Below, piece by piece: positions 51,130-63,900 of a stretch of DNA of 64,000 bases (position 1 is the first letter of the stretch; each line of letters begins with the position of its first letter). Source of the stretch: Notolepis coatsorum. Lineage: Eukaryota; Chordata; Actinopteri; Aulopiformes; Paralepididae. Where the stretch lies: NCBI GenBank assembly GCA_963971535.1, contig OZ020601.1:17059237-17123236 (forward strand). The letters run 5' to 3'. The notes beneath the pieces were generated by a model. That model ran no database searches, was not told where the DNA came from, and saw nothing but the letters and a program-made list of their open reading frames with translations. The position numbers and the translations under genes are program-made.

Positions 51130-54100
51130 GAAATCATTGACTTTGTTATTGTTAGCATTCTTACCAATATGATCCATCAATGAACACCATTTAATTTCTC
51201 GCGCCTGTTGTTTTGACTGCTGTTTGATTGGTTACACCTCTTGAATGATTAAGATCAGCAATTCTTTCTCAAACAGCAAGGCTGTTTTTTAACAACAATG
51301 CTATGCTGTATTCAGTAGTGTAATAGTATTCTATGAAGTTGTGTTGTATCTTCCTCTGATCGATATGTGCGTTATAATCATGAACAGAAACAGCCATAAG
51401 TGAAAATGATGTTCCTGTGTACAGCTCCCTGTCCTAACTGATTGAGTGGTCAAGACTATACTTTCAGGGATCATTTCTATAGTTTCTGACTTGTGAAATG
51501 TGTTTCTAAGGTGTTTGGTTTTGCTAACCACGATGAAGAGATGCGATATTTCCTTCTGAGCGTGAAGAGGGCAGTGGGAAATGATTAAGTTCATATACTC
51601 ACTGTCATTGATGATCGTTCTTTGCTTCCTAGTGCTTCATTGAGGGAGGAAATATGTTCAGAGTGGCTATGTTTAACTTGTGAAATGAAAATATGTTTGA
51701 TGATGCATATGAAGATAATGTTACAGATGTATTAGGTTGGTAGACAGTTTTACTTTAGAAAATTAAGCGCTTTCAGCTATGATGCTTCATGGAGGTGGGA
51801 CTGGCTTGGGAGTGGGGTTATATCTTTTAGCTCTTACATTGGTTGTCTGATAAATTACAATCACTACAACTGTAATGGAAACATTTTAGAATGATGAATA
51901 TATTTGTCAGATTTAAACATTGAAATCATTGACTTTGTTATTGTTAGCATTCTTACCAATATGATCCATCAATGAACACCATTTAATTTCTCGCGCCTGT
52001 TGTTTTGACTGCTGTTTGATTGGTTACACCTCTTGAATGATTAAGATCAGCAATTCTTTCTCAAACAGCAAGGCTGTTTTTTAACAACAATGCTATGCTG
52101 TATTCAGTAGTGTAATAGTATTCTATGAAGTTGTGTTGTATCTTCCTCTGATCGATATGTGCGTTATAATCATGAACAGAAACAGCCATAAGTGAAAATG
52201 ATGTTCCTGTGTACAGCTCCCTGTCCTAACTGATTGAGTGGTCAAGACTATACTTTCAGGGATCATTTCTATAGTTTCTGACTTGTGAAATGTGTTTCTA
52301 AGGTGTTTGGTTTTGCTAACCACGATGAAGAGATGCAATATTTCCTTCTGAGCGTGAAGAGGGCAGTGGGAAATGATTCAGTTCATATACTCTCTGTCAT
52401 TGATGATCGTTCTTTGCTTCATTGAGGGAGGAAATATGTTCAGAGTGGCTATGTGTAACTTGTGAAATGAAAATATGTTTGATGATGCATATGAAGATAA
52501 TGTTACAGATGTATTAGGTTGGTAGACAGTTTTACTTTAGAAAATTAAGCGCTTTCAGCTATGATGCTTCATGGAGGTGGGACTGGCTTGGGAGTGGGGT
52601 TATATCTTTTAGCTCTTACATTGGTTGTCTGGTAAATTACAATCACTACAACTGTAATGGAAACATTTTAGAATGATGAATATATTTTTCAGATTTAAAC
52701 ATTGAAATCATTGACTTTGTTATTGTTAGCATTCTTACCAATATGATCCATCAATGAACACCATTTAATTTCTCGCGCCTGTTGTTTTGACTGCTGTTTG
52801 ATTGGTTACACCTCTTGAATGATTAAGATCAGCAATTCTTTCTCAAACAGCAAGGCTGTTTTTTAACAACAATGCTATGCTGTATTCAGTAGTGTAATAG
52901 TATTCTATGAAGTTGTGTTGTATCTTCCTCTGATCGATATGTGCGTTATAATCATGAACAGAAACAGCCATAAGTGAAAATGATGTTCCTGTGTACAGCT
53001 CCCTGTCCTAACTGATTGAGTGGTCAAGACTATACTTTCAGGGATCATTTCTATAGTTTCTGACTTGTGAAATGTGTTTCTAAGGTGTTTGGTTTTGCTA
53101 ACCACGATGAAGAGATGCGATATTTCCTTCTGAGCGTGAAGAGGGCAGTGGGAAATGATTCAGTTCATATACTCTGTCATTGATGATCGTTCTTTGCTTC
53201 ATTGAGGGAGGAAATATGTTCAGAGTGGCTATGTGTAACTTGTGAAATGAAAATATGTTTGATGATGCATATGAAGATAATGTTACAGATGTATTAGGTT
53301 GGTAGACAGTTTTACTTTAGAAAATTAAGCGCTTTCAGCTATGATGCTTCATGGAGGTGGGACTGGCTTGGGAGTGGGGTTATATCTTTTAGCTCTTACA
53401 TTGGTTGTCTGGTAAATTACAATCACTACAACTGTAATGGAAACATTTTAGAATGATGAATATATTTTTCAGATTTAAACATTGACATCATTGACTTTGT
53501 TATTGTTAGCATTCTTACCAATATGATCCATCAATGAACACCATTTAATTTCTCGCGCCTGTTGTTTTGACTGCTGTTTGATTGGTTACACCTCTTGAAT
53601 GATTAAGATCAGCAATTCTTTCTCAAACAGCAAGGCTGTTTTTTAACAACAATGCTATGCTGTATTCAGTAGTGTAATAGTATTCTATGAAGTTGTGTTG
53701 TATCTTCCTCTGATCGATATGTGCGTTATAGGCATGAACAGAAACAGCCATAAGTGAAAATGATGTTCCTGTGTACAGCTCCCTGTCCTAACTGATTGTG
53801 TGGTCAAGACTATACTTTCAGGGATCATTTCTATAGTTTCTGACTTGTGAAATGTGTTTCTAAGGTGTTTGGTTTTGCTAACCACGATGAAGAGATGCGA
53901 TATTTCCTTCTGAGCGTGAAGAGGGCAGTGGGAAATGATTCAGTTCATATACTCTCTGTCATTGATGATCGTTCTTTGCTTCCTAGTGCTTCATTGAGGG
54001 AGGAAATATGTTCAGAGTGGCTATGTGTAACTTGTGAAACGAAAATATGTTTGATGATGCATATGAAGATAATGTTACAGATGTATTAGGTTGGTAGACA

Positions 54101-54275
54101 GTTTTACTTTAGAAAATTAAGCGCTTTCAGCTATGATGCTTCATGGAGGTGGGACTGGCTTGGGAGTGGGGTTATATCTTTTAGCTCTTACATTGGTTGT
54201 CTGGTAAATTACAATCACTACAACTGTAATGGAAACATTTTAGAATGATGAATATATTTGTCAGATTTAAACATT
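51130..54275. repeat. Four-monomer higher-order repeat, copy 2
   Basis: Same order of types as 39322-42477, about 11.8 kb downstream (40315 to 52123 and 41887 to 53685 differ by 11808 and 11798 bp). Its first monomer is a hybrid carrying ccataag with gattaag. The third monomer has both the CT loss and the 10-bp deletion. Confidence 0.85.
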
Positions 54276-57200
54276 GAAATCATTGACTTTGTTATTGTTA
54301 GCATTCTTACCAATATGATCCATCAATGAACACCATTTAATTTCTCGCGCCTGTTGTTTTGACTGCTGTTTGATTGGTTACACCTCTTGAATGATTAAGA
54401 TCAGCAATTCTTTCTCAAACAGCAAGGCTGTTTTTTAACAACAATGCTATGCTGTATTCAGTAGTGTAATAGTATTCTATGAAGTTGTGTTGTATCTTCC
54501 TCTGATCGATATGTGCGTTATAATCATGAACAGAAACAGCCGTAAGTGAAGATGATGTTCCTGTGTACAGCTCCCTGTCCTAACTGATTGAGTGGTCAAG
54601 ACTATACTTTCAGGGATCATTTCTATAGTTTCTGACTTGTGAAATGTGTTTCTAAGGTGTTTGGTTTTGCTAACCACGATGAAGAGATGCGATATTTCCT
54701 TCTGAGCGTGAAGAGGGCAGTGGGAAATGATTAAGTTCATATACTCACTGTCATTGATGATCGTTCTTTGCTTCCTAGTGCTTCATTGAGGGAGGAAATA
54801 TGTTCAGAGTGGCTATGTTTAACTTGTGAAATGAAAATATGTTTGATGATGCATATGAAGATAATGTTACAGATGTATTAGGTTGGTAGACAGTTTTACT
54901 TTAGAAAATTAAGCGCTTTCAGCTATGATGCTTCATGGAGGTGGGACTGGCTTGGGAGTGGGGTTATATCTTTTAGCTCTTACATTGGTTGTCTGGTAAA
55001 TTACAATCACTACAACTGTAATGGAAACATTTTAGAATGATGAATATATTTTTCAGATTTAAACATTGAAATCATTGACTTTGTTATTGTTAGCATTCTT
55101 ACCAATATGATCCATCAATGAACACCATTTAATTTCTCGCGCCTGTTGTTTTGACTGCTGTTTGATTGGTTACACCTCTTGAATGATTAAGATCAGCAAT
55201 TCTTTCTCAAACAGCAAGGCTGTTTTTTAACAACAATGCTATGCTGTATTCAGTAGTGTAATAGTATTCTATGAAGTTGTGTTGTATCTTCCTCTGATCG
55301 ATATGTGCGTTATAATCATGAACAGAAACAGCCATAAGTGAAAATGATGTTCCTGTGTACAGCTCCCTGTCCTAACTGATTGAGTGGTCAAGACTATACT
55401 TTCAGGGATCATTTCTATAGTTTCTGACTTGTGAAATGTGTTTCTAAGGTGTTTGGTTTTGCTAACCACTATGAAGAGATGCAATATTTCCTTCTGAGCG
55501 TGAAGAGGGCAGTGGGAAATGATTCAGTTCATATACTCTCTGTCATTGATGATCGTTCTTTGCTTCATTGAGGGAGGAAATATGTTCAGAGTGGCTATGT
55601 GTAACTTGTGAAATGAAAATATGTTTGATGATGCATATGAAGATAATGTTACAGATGTATTAGGTTGGTAGACAGTTTTACTTTAGAAAATTAAGCGCTT
55701 TCAGCTATGATGCTACATGGAGGTGGGACTGGCTTGGGAGTGGGGTTATATCTTTTAGCTCTTACATTGGTTGTCTGATAAATTACAATCACTACAACTG
55801 TAATGGAAACATTTTAGAATGATGAATATATTTTTCAGATTTAAACATTGAAATCATTGACTTTGTTATTGTTAGCATTCTTACCAATATGATCCATCAA
55901 TGAACACCATTTAATTTCTCGCGCCTGTTGTTTTGACTGCTGTTTGATTGGTTACACCTCTTGAATGATTAAGATCAGCAATTCTTTCTCAAACAGCAAG
56001 GCTGTTTTTTAACAACAATGCTATGCTGTATTCAGTAGTGTAATAGTATTCTATGAAGTTGTGTTGTATCTTCCTCTGATCGATATGTGCGTTATAATCA
56101 TGAACAGAAACAGCCATAAGTGAAAATGATGTTCCTGTGTACAGCTCCCTGTCCTAACTGATTGAGTGGTCAAGACTATACTTTCAGGGATCATTTCTAT
56201 AGTTTCTGACTTGTGAAATGTGTTTCTAAGGTGTTTGGTTTTGCTAACCACGATGAAGAGATGCGATATTTCCTTCTGAGCGTGAAGAGGGCAGTGGGAA
56301 ATGATTCAGTTCATATACTCTGTCATTGATGATCGTTCTTTGCTTCCTAGTGCTTCATTGAGGGAGGAAATATGTTCAGAGTGGCTATGTGTAACTTGTG
56401 AAATGAAAATATGTTTGATGATGCATATGAAGATAATGTTACAGATGTATTAGGTTGGTAGACAGTTTTACTTTAGAAAATTAAGCGCTTTCAGCTATGA
56501 TGCTTCATGGAGGTGGGACTGGCTTGGGAGTGGGGTTATATCTTTTAGCTCTTACATTGGTTGTCTGGTAAATTACAATCACTACAACTGTAATGGAAAC
56601 ATTTTAGAATGATGAATATATTTTTCAGATTTAAACATTGACATCATTGACTTTGTTATTGTTAGCATTCTTACCAATATGATCCATCAATGAACACCAT
56701 TTAATTTCTCGCGCCTGTTGTTTTGACTGCTGTTTGATTGGTTACACCTCTTGAATGATTAAGATCAGCAATTCTTTCTCAAACAGCAAGGCTGTTTTTT
56801 AACAACAATGCTATGCTGTATTCAGTAGTGTAATAGTATTCTATGAAGTTGTGTTGTATCTTCCTCTGATCGATATGTGCGTTATAGGCATGAACAGAAA
56901 CAGCCATAAGTGAAAATGATGTTCCTGTGTACAGCTCCCTGTCCTAACTGATTGTGTGGTCAAGACTATACTTTCAGGGATCATTTCTATAGTTTCTGAC
57001 TTGTGAAATGTGTTTCTAAGGTGTTTGGTTTTGCTAACCACGATGAAGAGATGCGATATTTCCTTCTGAGCGTGAAGAGGGCAGTGGGAAATGATTCAGT
57101 TCATATACTCTCTGTCATTGATGATCGTTCTTTGCTTCATTGAGGGAGGAAATATGTTCAGAGTGGCTATGTGTAACTTGTGAAACGAAAATATGTTTGA

Positions 57201-57421
57201 TGATGCATATGAAGATAATGTTACAGATGTATTAGGTTGGTAGACAGTTTTACTTTAGAAAATTAAGCGCTTTCAGCTATGATGCTTCATGGAGGTGGGA
57301 CTGGCTTGGGAGTGGGGTTATATCTTTTAGCTCTTACATTGGTTGTCTGGTAAATTACAATCACTACAACTGTAATGGAAACATTTTAGAATGATGAATA
57401 TATTTGTCAGATTTAAACATT
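54276..57421. repeat. Four-monomer higher-order repeat, copy 3
   Basis: Directly follows copy 2, same order and the same 3146-bp length. Private changes include accactatg near 55469, gctacatgg near 55713 and ctgataaat near 55777. The last of these is shared with the monomer at 51130. Confidence 0.85.
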
Positions 57422-60400
57422 GAAATCATTGACTTTGTTATTGTTAGCATTCTTACCAATATGATCCATCAATGAACACCATTTAATTTCTCGCGCCTGT
57501 TGTTTTGACTGCTGTTTGATTGGTTACACCTCTTGAATGATTAAGATCAGCAATTCTTTCTCAAACAGCAAGGCTGTTTTTTAACAACAATGCTATGCTG
57601 TATTCAGTAGTGTAATAGTATTCTATGAAGTTGTGTTGTATCTTCCTCTGATCGATATGTGCGTTATAATCATGAACAGAAACAGCCGTAAGTGAAGATG
57701 ATGTTCCTGTGTACAGCTCCCTGTCCTAACTGATTGAGTGGTCAAGACTATACTTTCAGGGATCATTTCTATAGTTTCTGACTTGTGAAATGTGTTTCTA
57801 AGGTGTTTGGTTTTGCTAACCACGATGAAGAGATGCGATATTTCCTTCTGAGCGTGAAGAGGGCAGTGGGAAATGATTAAGTTCATATACTCACTGTCAT
57901 TGATGATCGTTCTTTGCTTCCTAGTGCTTCATTGAGGGAGGAAATATGTTCAGAGTGGCTATGTTTAACTTGTGAAATGAAAATATGTTTGATGATGCAT
58001 ATGAAGATAATGTTACAGATGTATTAGGTTGGTAGACAGTTTTACTTTAGAAAATTAAGCGCTTTCAGCTATGATGCTTCATGGAGGTGGGACTGGCTTG
58101 GGAGTGGGGTTATATCTTTTAGCTCTTACATTGGTTGTCTGGTAAATTACAATCACTACAACTGTAATGGAAACATTTTAGAATGATGAATATATTTTTC
58201 AGATTTAAACATTGAAATCATTGACTTTGTTATTGTTAGCATTCTTACCAATATGATCCATCAATGAACACCATTTAATTTCTCGCGCCTGTTGTTTTGA
58301 CTGCTGTTTGATTGGTTACACCTCTTGAATGATTAAGATCAGCAATTCTTTCTCAAACAGCAAGGCTGTTTTTTAACAACAATGCTATGCTGTATTCAGT
58401 AGTGTAATAGTATTCTATGAAGTTGTGTTGTATCTTCCTCTGATCGATATGTGCGTTATAATCATGAACAGAAACAGCCGTAAGTGAAGATGATGTTCCT
58501 GTGTACAGCTCCCTGTCCTAACTGATTGAGTGGTCAAGACTATACTTTCAGGGATCATTTCTATAGTTTCTGACTTGTGAAATGTGTTTCTAAGGTGTTT
58601 GGTTTTGCTAACCACGATGAAGAGATGAGATATTTCCTTCTGAGCGTGAAGAGGGCAGTGGGAAATGATTCAGTTCATATACTCTCTGTCATTGATGATC
58701 GTTCTTTGCTTCATTGAGGGAGGAAATATGTTCAGAGTGGCTATGTGTAACTTGTCAAATGAAAATATGTTTGATGATGCATATGAAGATAATGTTACAG
58801 ATGTATTAGGTTGGTAGACAGTTTTACTTTAGAAAATTAAGCGCTTTCAGCTATGATGCTTCATGGAGGTGGGACTGGCTTGGGAGTGGGGTTATATCTT
58901 TTAGCTCTTACATTGGTTGTCTGGTAAATTACAATCACTACAACTGTAATGGAAACATTTTAGAATGATGAATATATTTTTCAGATTTAAACATTGAAAT
59001 CATTGACTTTGTTATTGTTAGCATTCTTACCAATATGATCCATCAATGAACACCATTTAATTTCTTGCGCCTGTTGTTTTGACTGCTGTTTGATTGGTTA
59101 CACCTCTTGAATGATTAAGATCAGCAATTCTTTCTCAAACAGCAAGGCTGTTTTTTAACAACAATGCTATGCTGTATTCAGTAGTGTAATAGTATTCTAT
59201 GAAGTTGTGTTGTATCTTCCTCTGATCGATATGTGCGTTATAATCATGAACAGAAACAGCCGTAAGTGAAGATGATGTTCCTGTGTACAGCTCCCTGTCC
59301 TAACTGATTGAGTGGTCAAGACTATACTTTCAGGGATCATTTCTATAGTTTCTGACTTGTGAAATGTGTTTCTAAGGTGTTTGGTTTTGCTAACCACGAT
59401 GAAGAGATGCGATATTTCCTTCTGAGCGTGAAGAGGGCAGTGGGAAATGATTAAGTTCATATACTCACTGTCATTGATGATCGTTCTTTGCTTCCTAGTG
59501 CTTCATTGAGGGAGGAAATATGTTCAGAGTGGCTATGTTTAACTTGTGAAATGAAAATATGTTTGATGATGCATATGAAGATAATGTTACAGATGTATTA
59601 GGTTGGTAGACAGTTTTACTTTAGAAAATTAAGCGCTTTCAGCTATGATGCTTCATGGAGGTGGGACTGGCTTGGGAGTGGGGTTATATCTTTTAGCTCT
59701 TACATTGGTTGTCTGGTAAATTACAATCACTACAACTGTAATGGAAACATTTTAGAATGATGAATATATTTGTCAGATTTAAACATTGAAATCATTGACG
59801 TTGTTATTGTTAGCATTCTTACCAATATGATCCATCAATGAACACCATTTAATTTCTCGCGCCTGTTGTTTTGACTGCTGTTTGATTGGTTACACCTCTT
59901 GAATGATTAAGATCAGCAATTCTTTCTCAAACAGCAAGGCTGTTTTTTAACAACAATGCTATGCTGTATTCAGTAGTGTAATAGTATTCTATGAAGTTGT
60001 GTTGTATCTTCCTCTGATCGATATGTGCGTTATAATCATGAACAGAAACAGCCGTAAGTGAAGATGATGTTCCTGTGTACAGCTCCCTGTCCTAACTGAT
60101 TGAGTGGTCAAGACTATACTTTCAGGGATCATTTCTATAGTTTCTGACTTGTGAAATGTGTTTCTAAGGTGTTTGGTTTTGCTAACCACGATGAAGAGAT
60201 GCGATATTTCCTTCTGAGCGTGAAGAGGGCAGTGGGAAATGATTAAGTTCATATACTCACTGTCATTGATGATCGTTCTTTGCTTCCTAGTGCTTCATTG
60301 AGGGAGGAAATATGTTCAGAGTGGCTATGTTTAACTTGTGAAATGAAAATATGTTTGATGATGCATATGAAGATAATGTTACAGATGTATTAGGTTGGTA

Positions 60401-60959
60401 GACAGTTTTACTTTAGAAAATTAAGCGCTTTCAGCTATGATGCTTCATGGAGGTGGGACTGGCTTGGGAGTGGGGTTATATCTTTTAGCTCTTACATTGG
60501 TTGTCTGGTAAATTACAATCACTACAACTGTAATGGAAACATTTTAGAATGATGAATATATTTTTCAGATTTAAACATTGAAATCATTGACTTTGTTATT
60601 GTTAGCATTCTTACCAATATGATCCATCAATGAACAGTATGGTTGTCAATATCCCAGTGTACCCAACCCCCCCCCACCCAACCTCCACCAATGTACAGTT
60701 TCTACGTCAAATGTATATACTCCCTTTTCTTGACTCCTTCTGTATCACAAACAGTACTGTATTTGCAAATCTGGTATGTCATAAATGTATAGATGTAGCA
60801 GTACTGACTATCTGTATGTCATGTATGTCATATATGTCCTGATGAATTGAAAATGGGGGACCCTGGTGGAAACAAGACGAAAGTCTTTCTCTGGTCTGCA
60901 TCCCCTTAACAATTGTGTGTATTGAGCTGTACTGTATTGTACCCATTCTGCAATCTGTT

Positions 60960-60965
60960 AATAAA
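60960..60965 (+). promoter_or_regulatory. AATAAA polyadenylation-type signal in LINE-like tail
   Basis: The AATAAA hexamer lies four bases before the (ATCA)n tail begins to form (gttttcaatcaatc). This is the usual position near the 3' end of a retrotransposed transcript and supports the + strand orientation of the element. Confidence 0.5.
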
Positions 60966-60969
60966 GTTT

Positions 60970-60993
60970 TCAATCAATCAATCAATCAATCAA
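60970..60993 (+). repeat. (ATCA)n microsatellite tail
   Basis: About five to six CAAT/ATCA units end the LINE-like insertion and run directly into the satellite. The target itself reads ccatcaatgaaca, so the tail resembles the target, which may have helped priming. Confidence 0.9.
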
Positions 60994-60995
60994 CA

Positions 60996-63900
60996 CCATT
61001 TAATTTCTCGCGCCTGTTGTTTTGACTGCTGTTTGATTGGTTACACCTCTTGAATGATTAAGATCAGCAATTCTTTCTCAAACAGCAAGGCTGTTTTTTA
61101 ACAACAATGCTATGCTGTATTCAGTAGTGTAATAGTATTCTATGAAGTTGTGTTGTATCTTCCTCTGATCGATATGTGCGTTATAATCATGAACAGAAAC
61201 AGCCATAAGTGAAAATGATGTTCCTGTGTACAGCTCCCTGTCCTAACTGATTGAGTGGTCAAGACTATACTTTCAGGGATCATTTCTATAGTTTCTGACT
61301 TGTGAAATGTGTTTCTAAGGTGTTTGGTTTTGCTAACCACGATGAAGAGATGCGATATTTCCTTCTGAGCGTGAAGAGGGCAGTGGGAAATGATTCAGTT
61401 CATATACTCTCTGTCATTGATGATCGTTCTTTGCTTCCTAGTGCTTCATTGAGGGAGGAAATATGTTCAGAGTGGCTATGTGTAACTTGTGAAATGAAAA
61501 TATGTTTGATGATGCATATGAAGATAATGTTACAGATGTATTAGGTTGGTAGACAGTTTTACTTTAGAAAATTAAGCGCTTTCAGCTATGATGCTTCATG
61601 GAGGTGGGACTGGCTTGGGAGTGGGGTTATATCTTTTAGCTCTTACATTGGTTGTCTGGTAAATTACAATCACTACAACTGTAATGGAAACATTTTAGAA
61701 TGATGAATATATTTGTCAGATTTAAACATTGAAATCATTGACTTTGTTATTGTTAGCATTCTTACCAATATGATCCATCAATGAACACCATTTAATTTCT
61801 CGCGCCTGTTGTTTTGACTGCTGTTTGATTGGTTACACCTCTTGAATGATTAAGATCAGCAATTCTTTCTCAAACAGCAAGGCTGTTTTTTAACAACAAT
61901 GCTATGCTGTATTCAGTAGTGTAATAGTATTCTATGAAGTTGTGTTGTATCTTCCTCTGATCGATATGTGCGTTATAATCATGAACAGAAACAGCCGTAA
62001 GTGAAGATGATGTTCCTGTGTACAGCTCCCTGTCCTAACTGATTGAGTGGTCAAGACTATACTTTCAGGGATCATTTCTATAGTTTCTGACTTGTGAAAT
62101 GTGTTTCTAAGGTGTTTGGTTTTGCTAACCACGATGAAGAGATGCGATATTTCCTTCTGAGCGTGAAGAGGGCAGTGGGAAATGATTAAGTTCATATACT
62201 CACTGTCATTGATGATCGTTCTTTGCTTCCTAGTGCTTCATTGAGGGAGGAAATATGTTCAGAGTGGCTATGTTTAACTTGTGAAATGAAAATATGTTTG
62301 ATGATGCATATGAAGATAATGTTACAGATGTATTAGGTTGGTAGACAGTTTTACTTTAGGAAATTAAGCGCTTTCAGCTACTGTATGATGCTTCATGGAG
62401 GTGGGACTGGCTTGGGAGTGGGGTTATATCTTTTAGCTCTTACATTGGTTGTCTGGTAAATTACAATCACTACAACTGTAATGGAAACATTTTAGAATGA
62501 TGAATATATTTTTCAGATTTAAACATTGAAATCATTGACTTTGTTATTGTTAGCATTCTTACCAATATGATCCATCAATGAACACCATTTAATTTCTCGC
62601 GCCTGTTGTTTTGACTGCTGTTTGATTGGTTACACCTCTTGAATGATTAAGATCAGCAATTCTTTCTCAAACAGCAAGGCTGTTTTTTAACAACAATGCT
62701 ATGCTGTATTCAGTAGTGTAATAGTATTCTATGAAGTTGTGTTGTATCTTCCTCTGATCGATATGTGCGTTATAATCATGAACAGAAACAGCCATAAGTG
62801 AAAATGATGTTCCTGTGTACAGCTCCCTGTCCTAACTGATTGAGTGGTCAAGACTATACTTTCAGGGATCATTTCTATAGTTTCTGACTTGTGAAATGTG
62901 TTTCTAAGGTGTTTGGTTTTGCTAACCACGATGAAGAGATGCGATATTTCCTTCTGAGCGTGAAGAGGGCAGTGGGAAATGATTCAGTTCATATACTCTC
63001 TGTCATTGATGATCGTTCTTTGCTTCCTAGTGCTTCATTGAGGGAGGAAATATGTTCAGAGTGGCTATGTGTAACTTGTGAAATGAAAATATGTTTGATG
63101 ATGCATATGAAGATAATGTTACAGATGTATTAGGTTGGTAGACAGTTTTACTTTAGAAAATTAAGCGCTTTCAGCTATGATGCTTCATGGAGGTGGGACT
63201 GGCTTGGGAGTGGGGTTATATCTTTTAGCTCTTACATTGGTTGTCTGGTAAATTACAATCACTACAACTGTAAGGGAAACATTTTAGAATGATGAATATA
63301 TTTGTCAGATTTAAACATTGAAATCATTGACTTTGTTATTGTTAGCATTCTTACCAATATGATCCATCAATGAACACCATTTAATTTCTCGCGCCTGTTG
63401 TTTTGACTGCTGTTTGATTGGTTACACCTCTTGAATGATTAAGATCAGCAATTCTTTCTCAAACAGCAAGGCTGTTTTTAACAACAATGCTATGCTGTAT
63501 TCAGTAGTGTAATAGTATTCTATGAAGTTGTGTTGTATCTTCCTCTGATCGATATGTGCGTTATAATCATGAACAGAAACAGCCGTAAGTGAAGATGATG
63601 TTCCTGTGTACAGCTCCCTGTCCTAACTGATTGAGTGGTCAAGACTATACTTTCAGGGATCATTTCTATAGTTTCTGACTTGTGAAATGTGTTTCTAAGG
63701 TGTTTGGTTTTGCTAACCACGATGAAGAGATGCGATATTTCCTTCTGAGCGTGAAGAGGGCAGTGGGAAATGATTAAGTTCATATACTCACTGTCATTGA
63801 TGATCGTTCTTTGCTTCCTAGTGCTTCATTGAGGGAGGAAATATGTTCAGAGTGGCTATGTTTAACTTGTGAAATGAAAATATGTTTGATGATGCATATG

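Larger units (their letters stand above)
37525..60636. repeat. Satellite array, segment 4 (right half; three- and four-monomer units)
   Basis: Starts with the tail of the third interrupted monomer, then monomers at 37738, 38530, 39322, 40114, 40896, 41686, 42478, 43260, 44052, 44834, 45616, 46408, 47190, 47972, 48764, 49546, 50338, 51130, 51922, 52704, 53484, 54276, 55068, 55850, 56640, 57422, 58214, 58996, 59788 and 60580. The monomer at 60580 is interrupted after 57 bp by the LINE-like insertion. No 64-bp-deleted monomers occur here. The 10-bp deletion (gcttcattgag in place of gcttcctagtgcttcattgag's longer form) and the tatttgtcag variant are frequent, and higher-order periods are shorter than in the left half. 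Confidence 0.97.
60637..60995 (+). mobile_element. 5'-truncated LINE-like 3' end (CR1/L2-type), single copy
   Basis: A 359-bp insertion after the 57th base of the monomer at 60580. The satellite flanks read gaaca before it and ccattt after it, and aaca is present on both sides (60633-60636 and 60992-60995), compatible with a 4-bp target-site duplication. The right end has AATAAA (60960-60965) and then gttttc followed by an (ATCA)n tail (60970-60993). A short microsatellite tail and variable or tiny duplications are known for CR1/L2-clade LINEs and the SINEs that use them. The left end has a C9 run (60667-60675) and no coding similarity I can recognise, as expected for a severe 5' truncation. 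A tRNA- or 5S-derived SINE head is not visible. The family assignment is tentative. Confidence 0.6.

Noticed and set aside
60630-60973. Two short ORFs in the LINE-like insertion as coding remnants
   Set aside because: One starts in satellite sequence, and neither shows reverse transcriptase or endonuclease residues. The region looks like 3' untranslated sequence.
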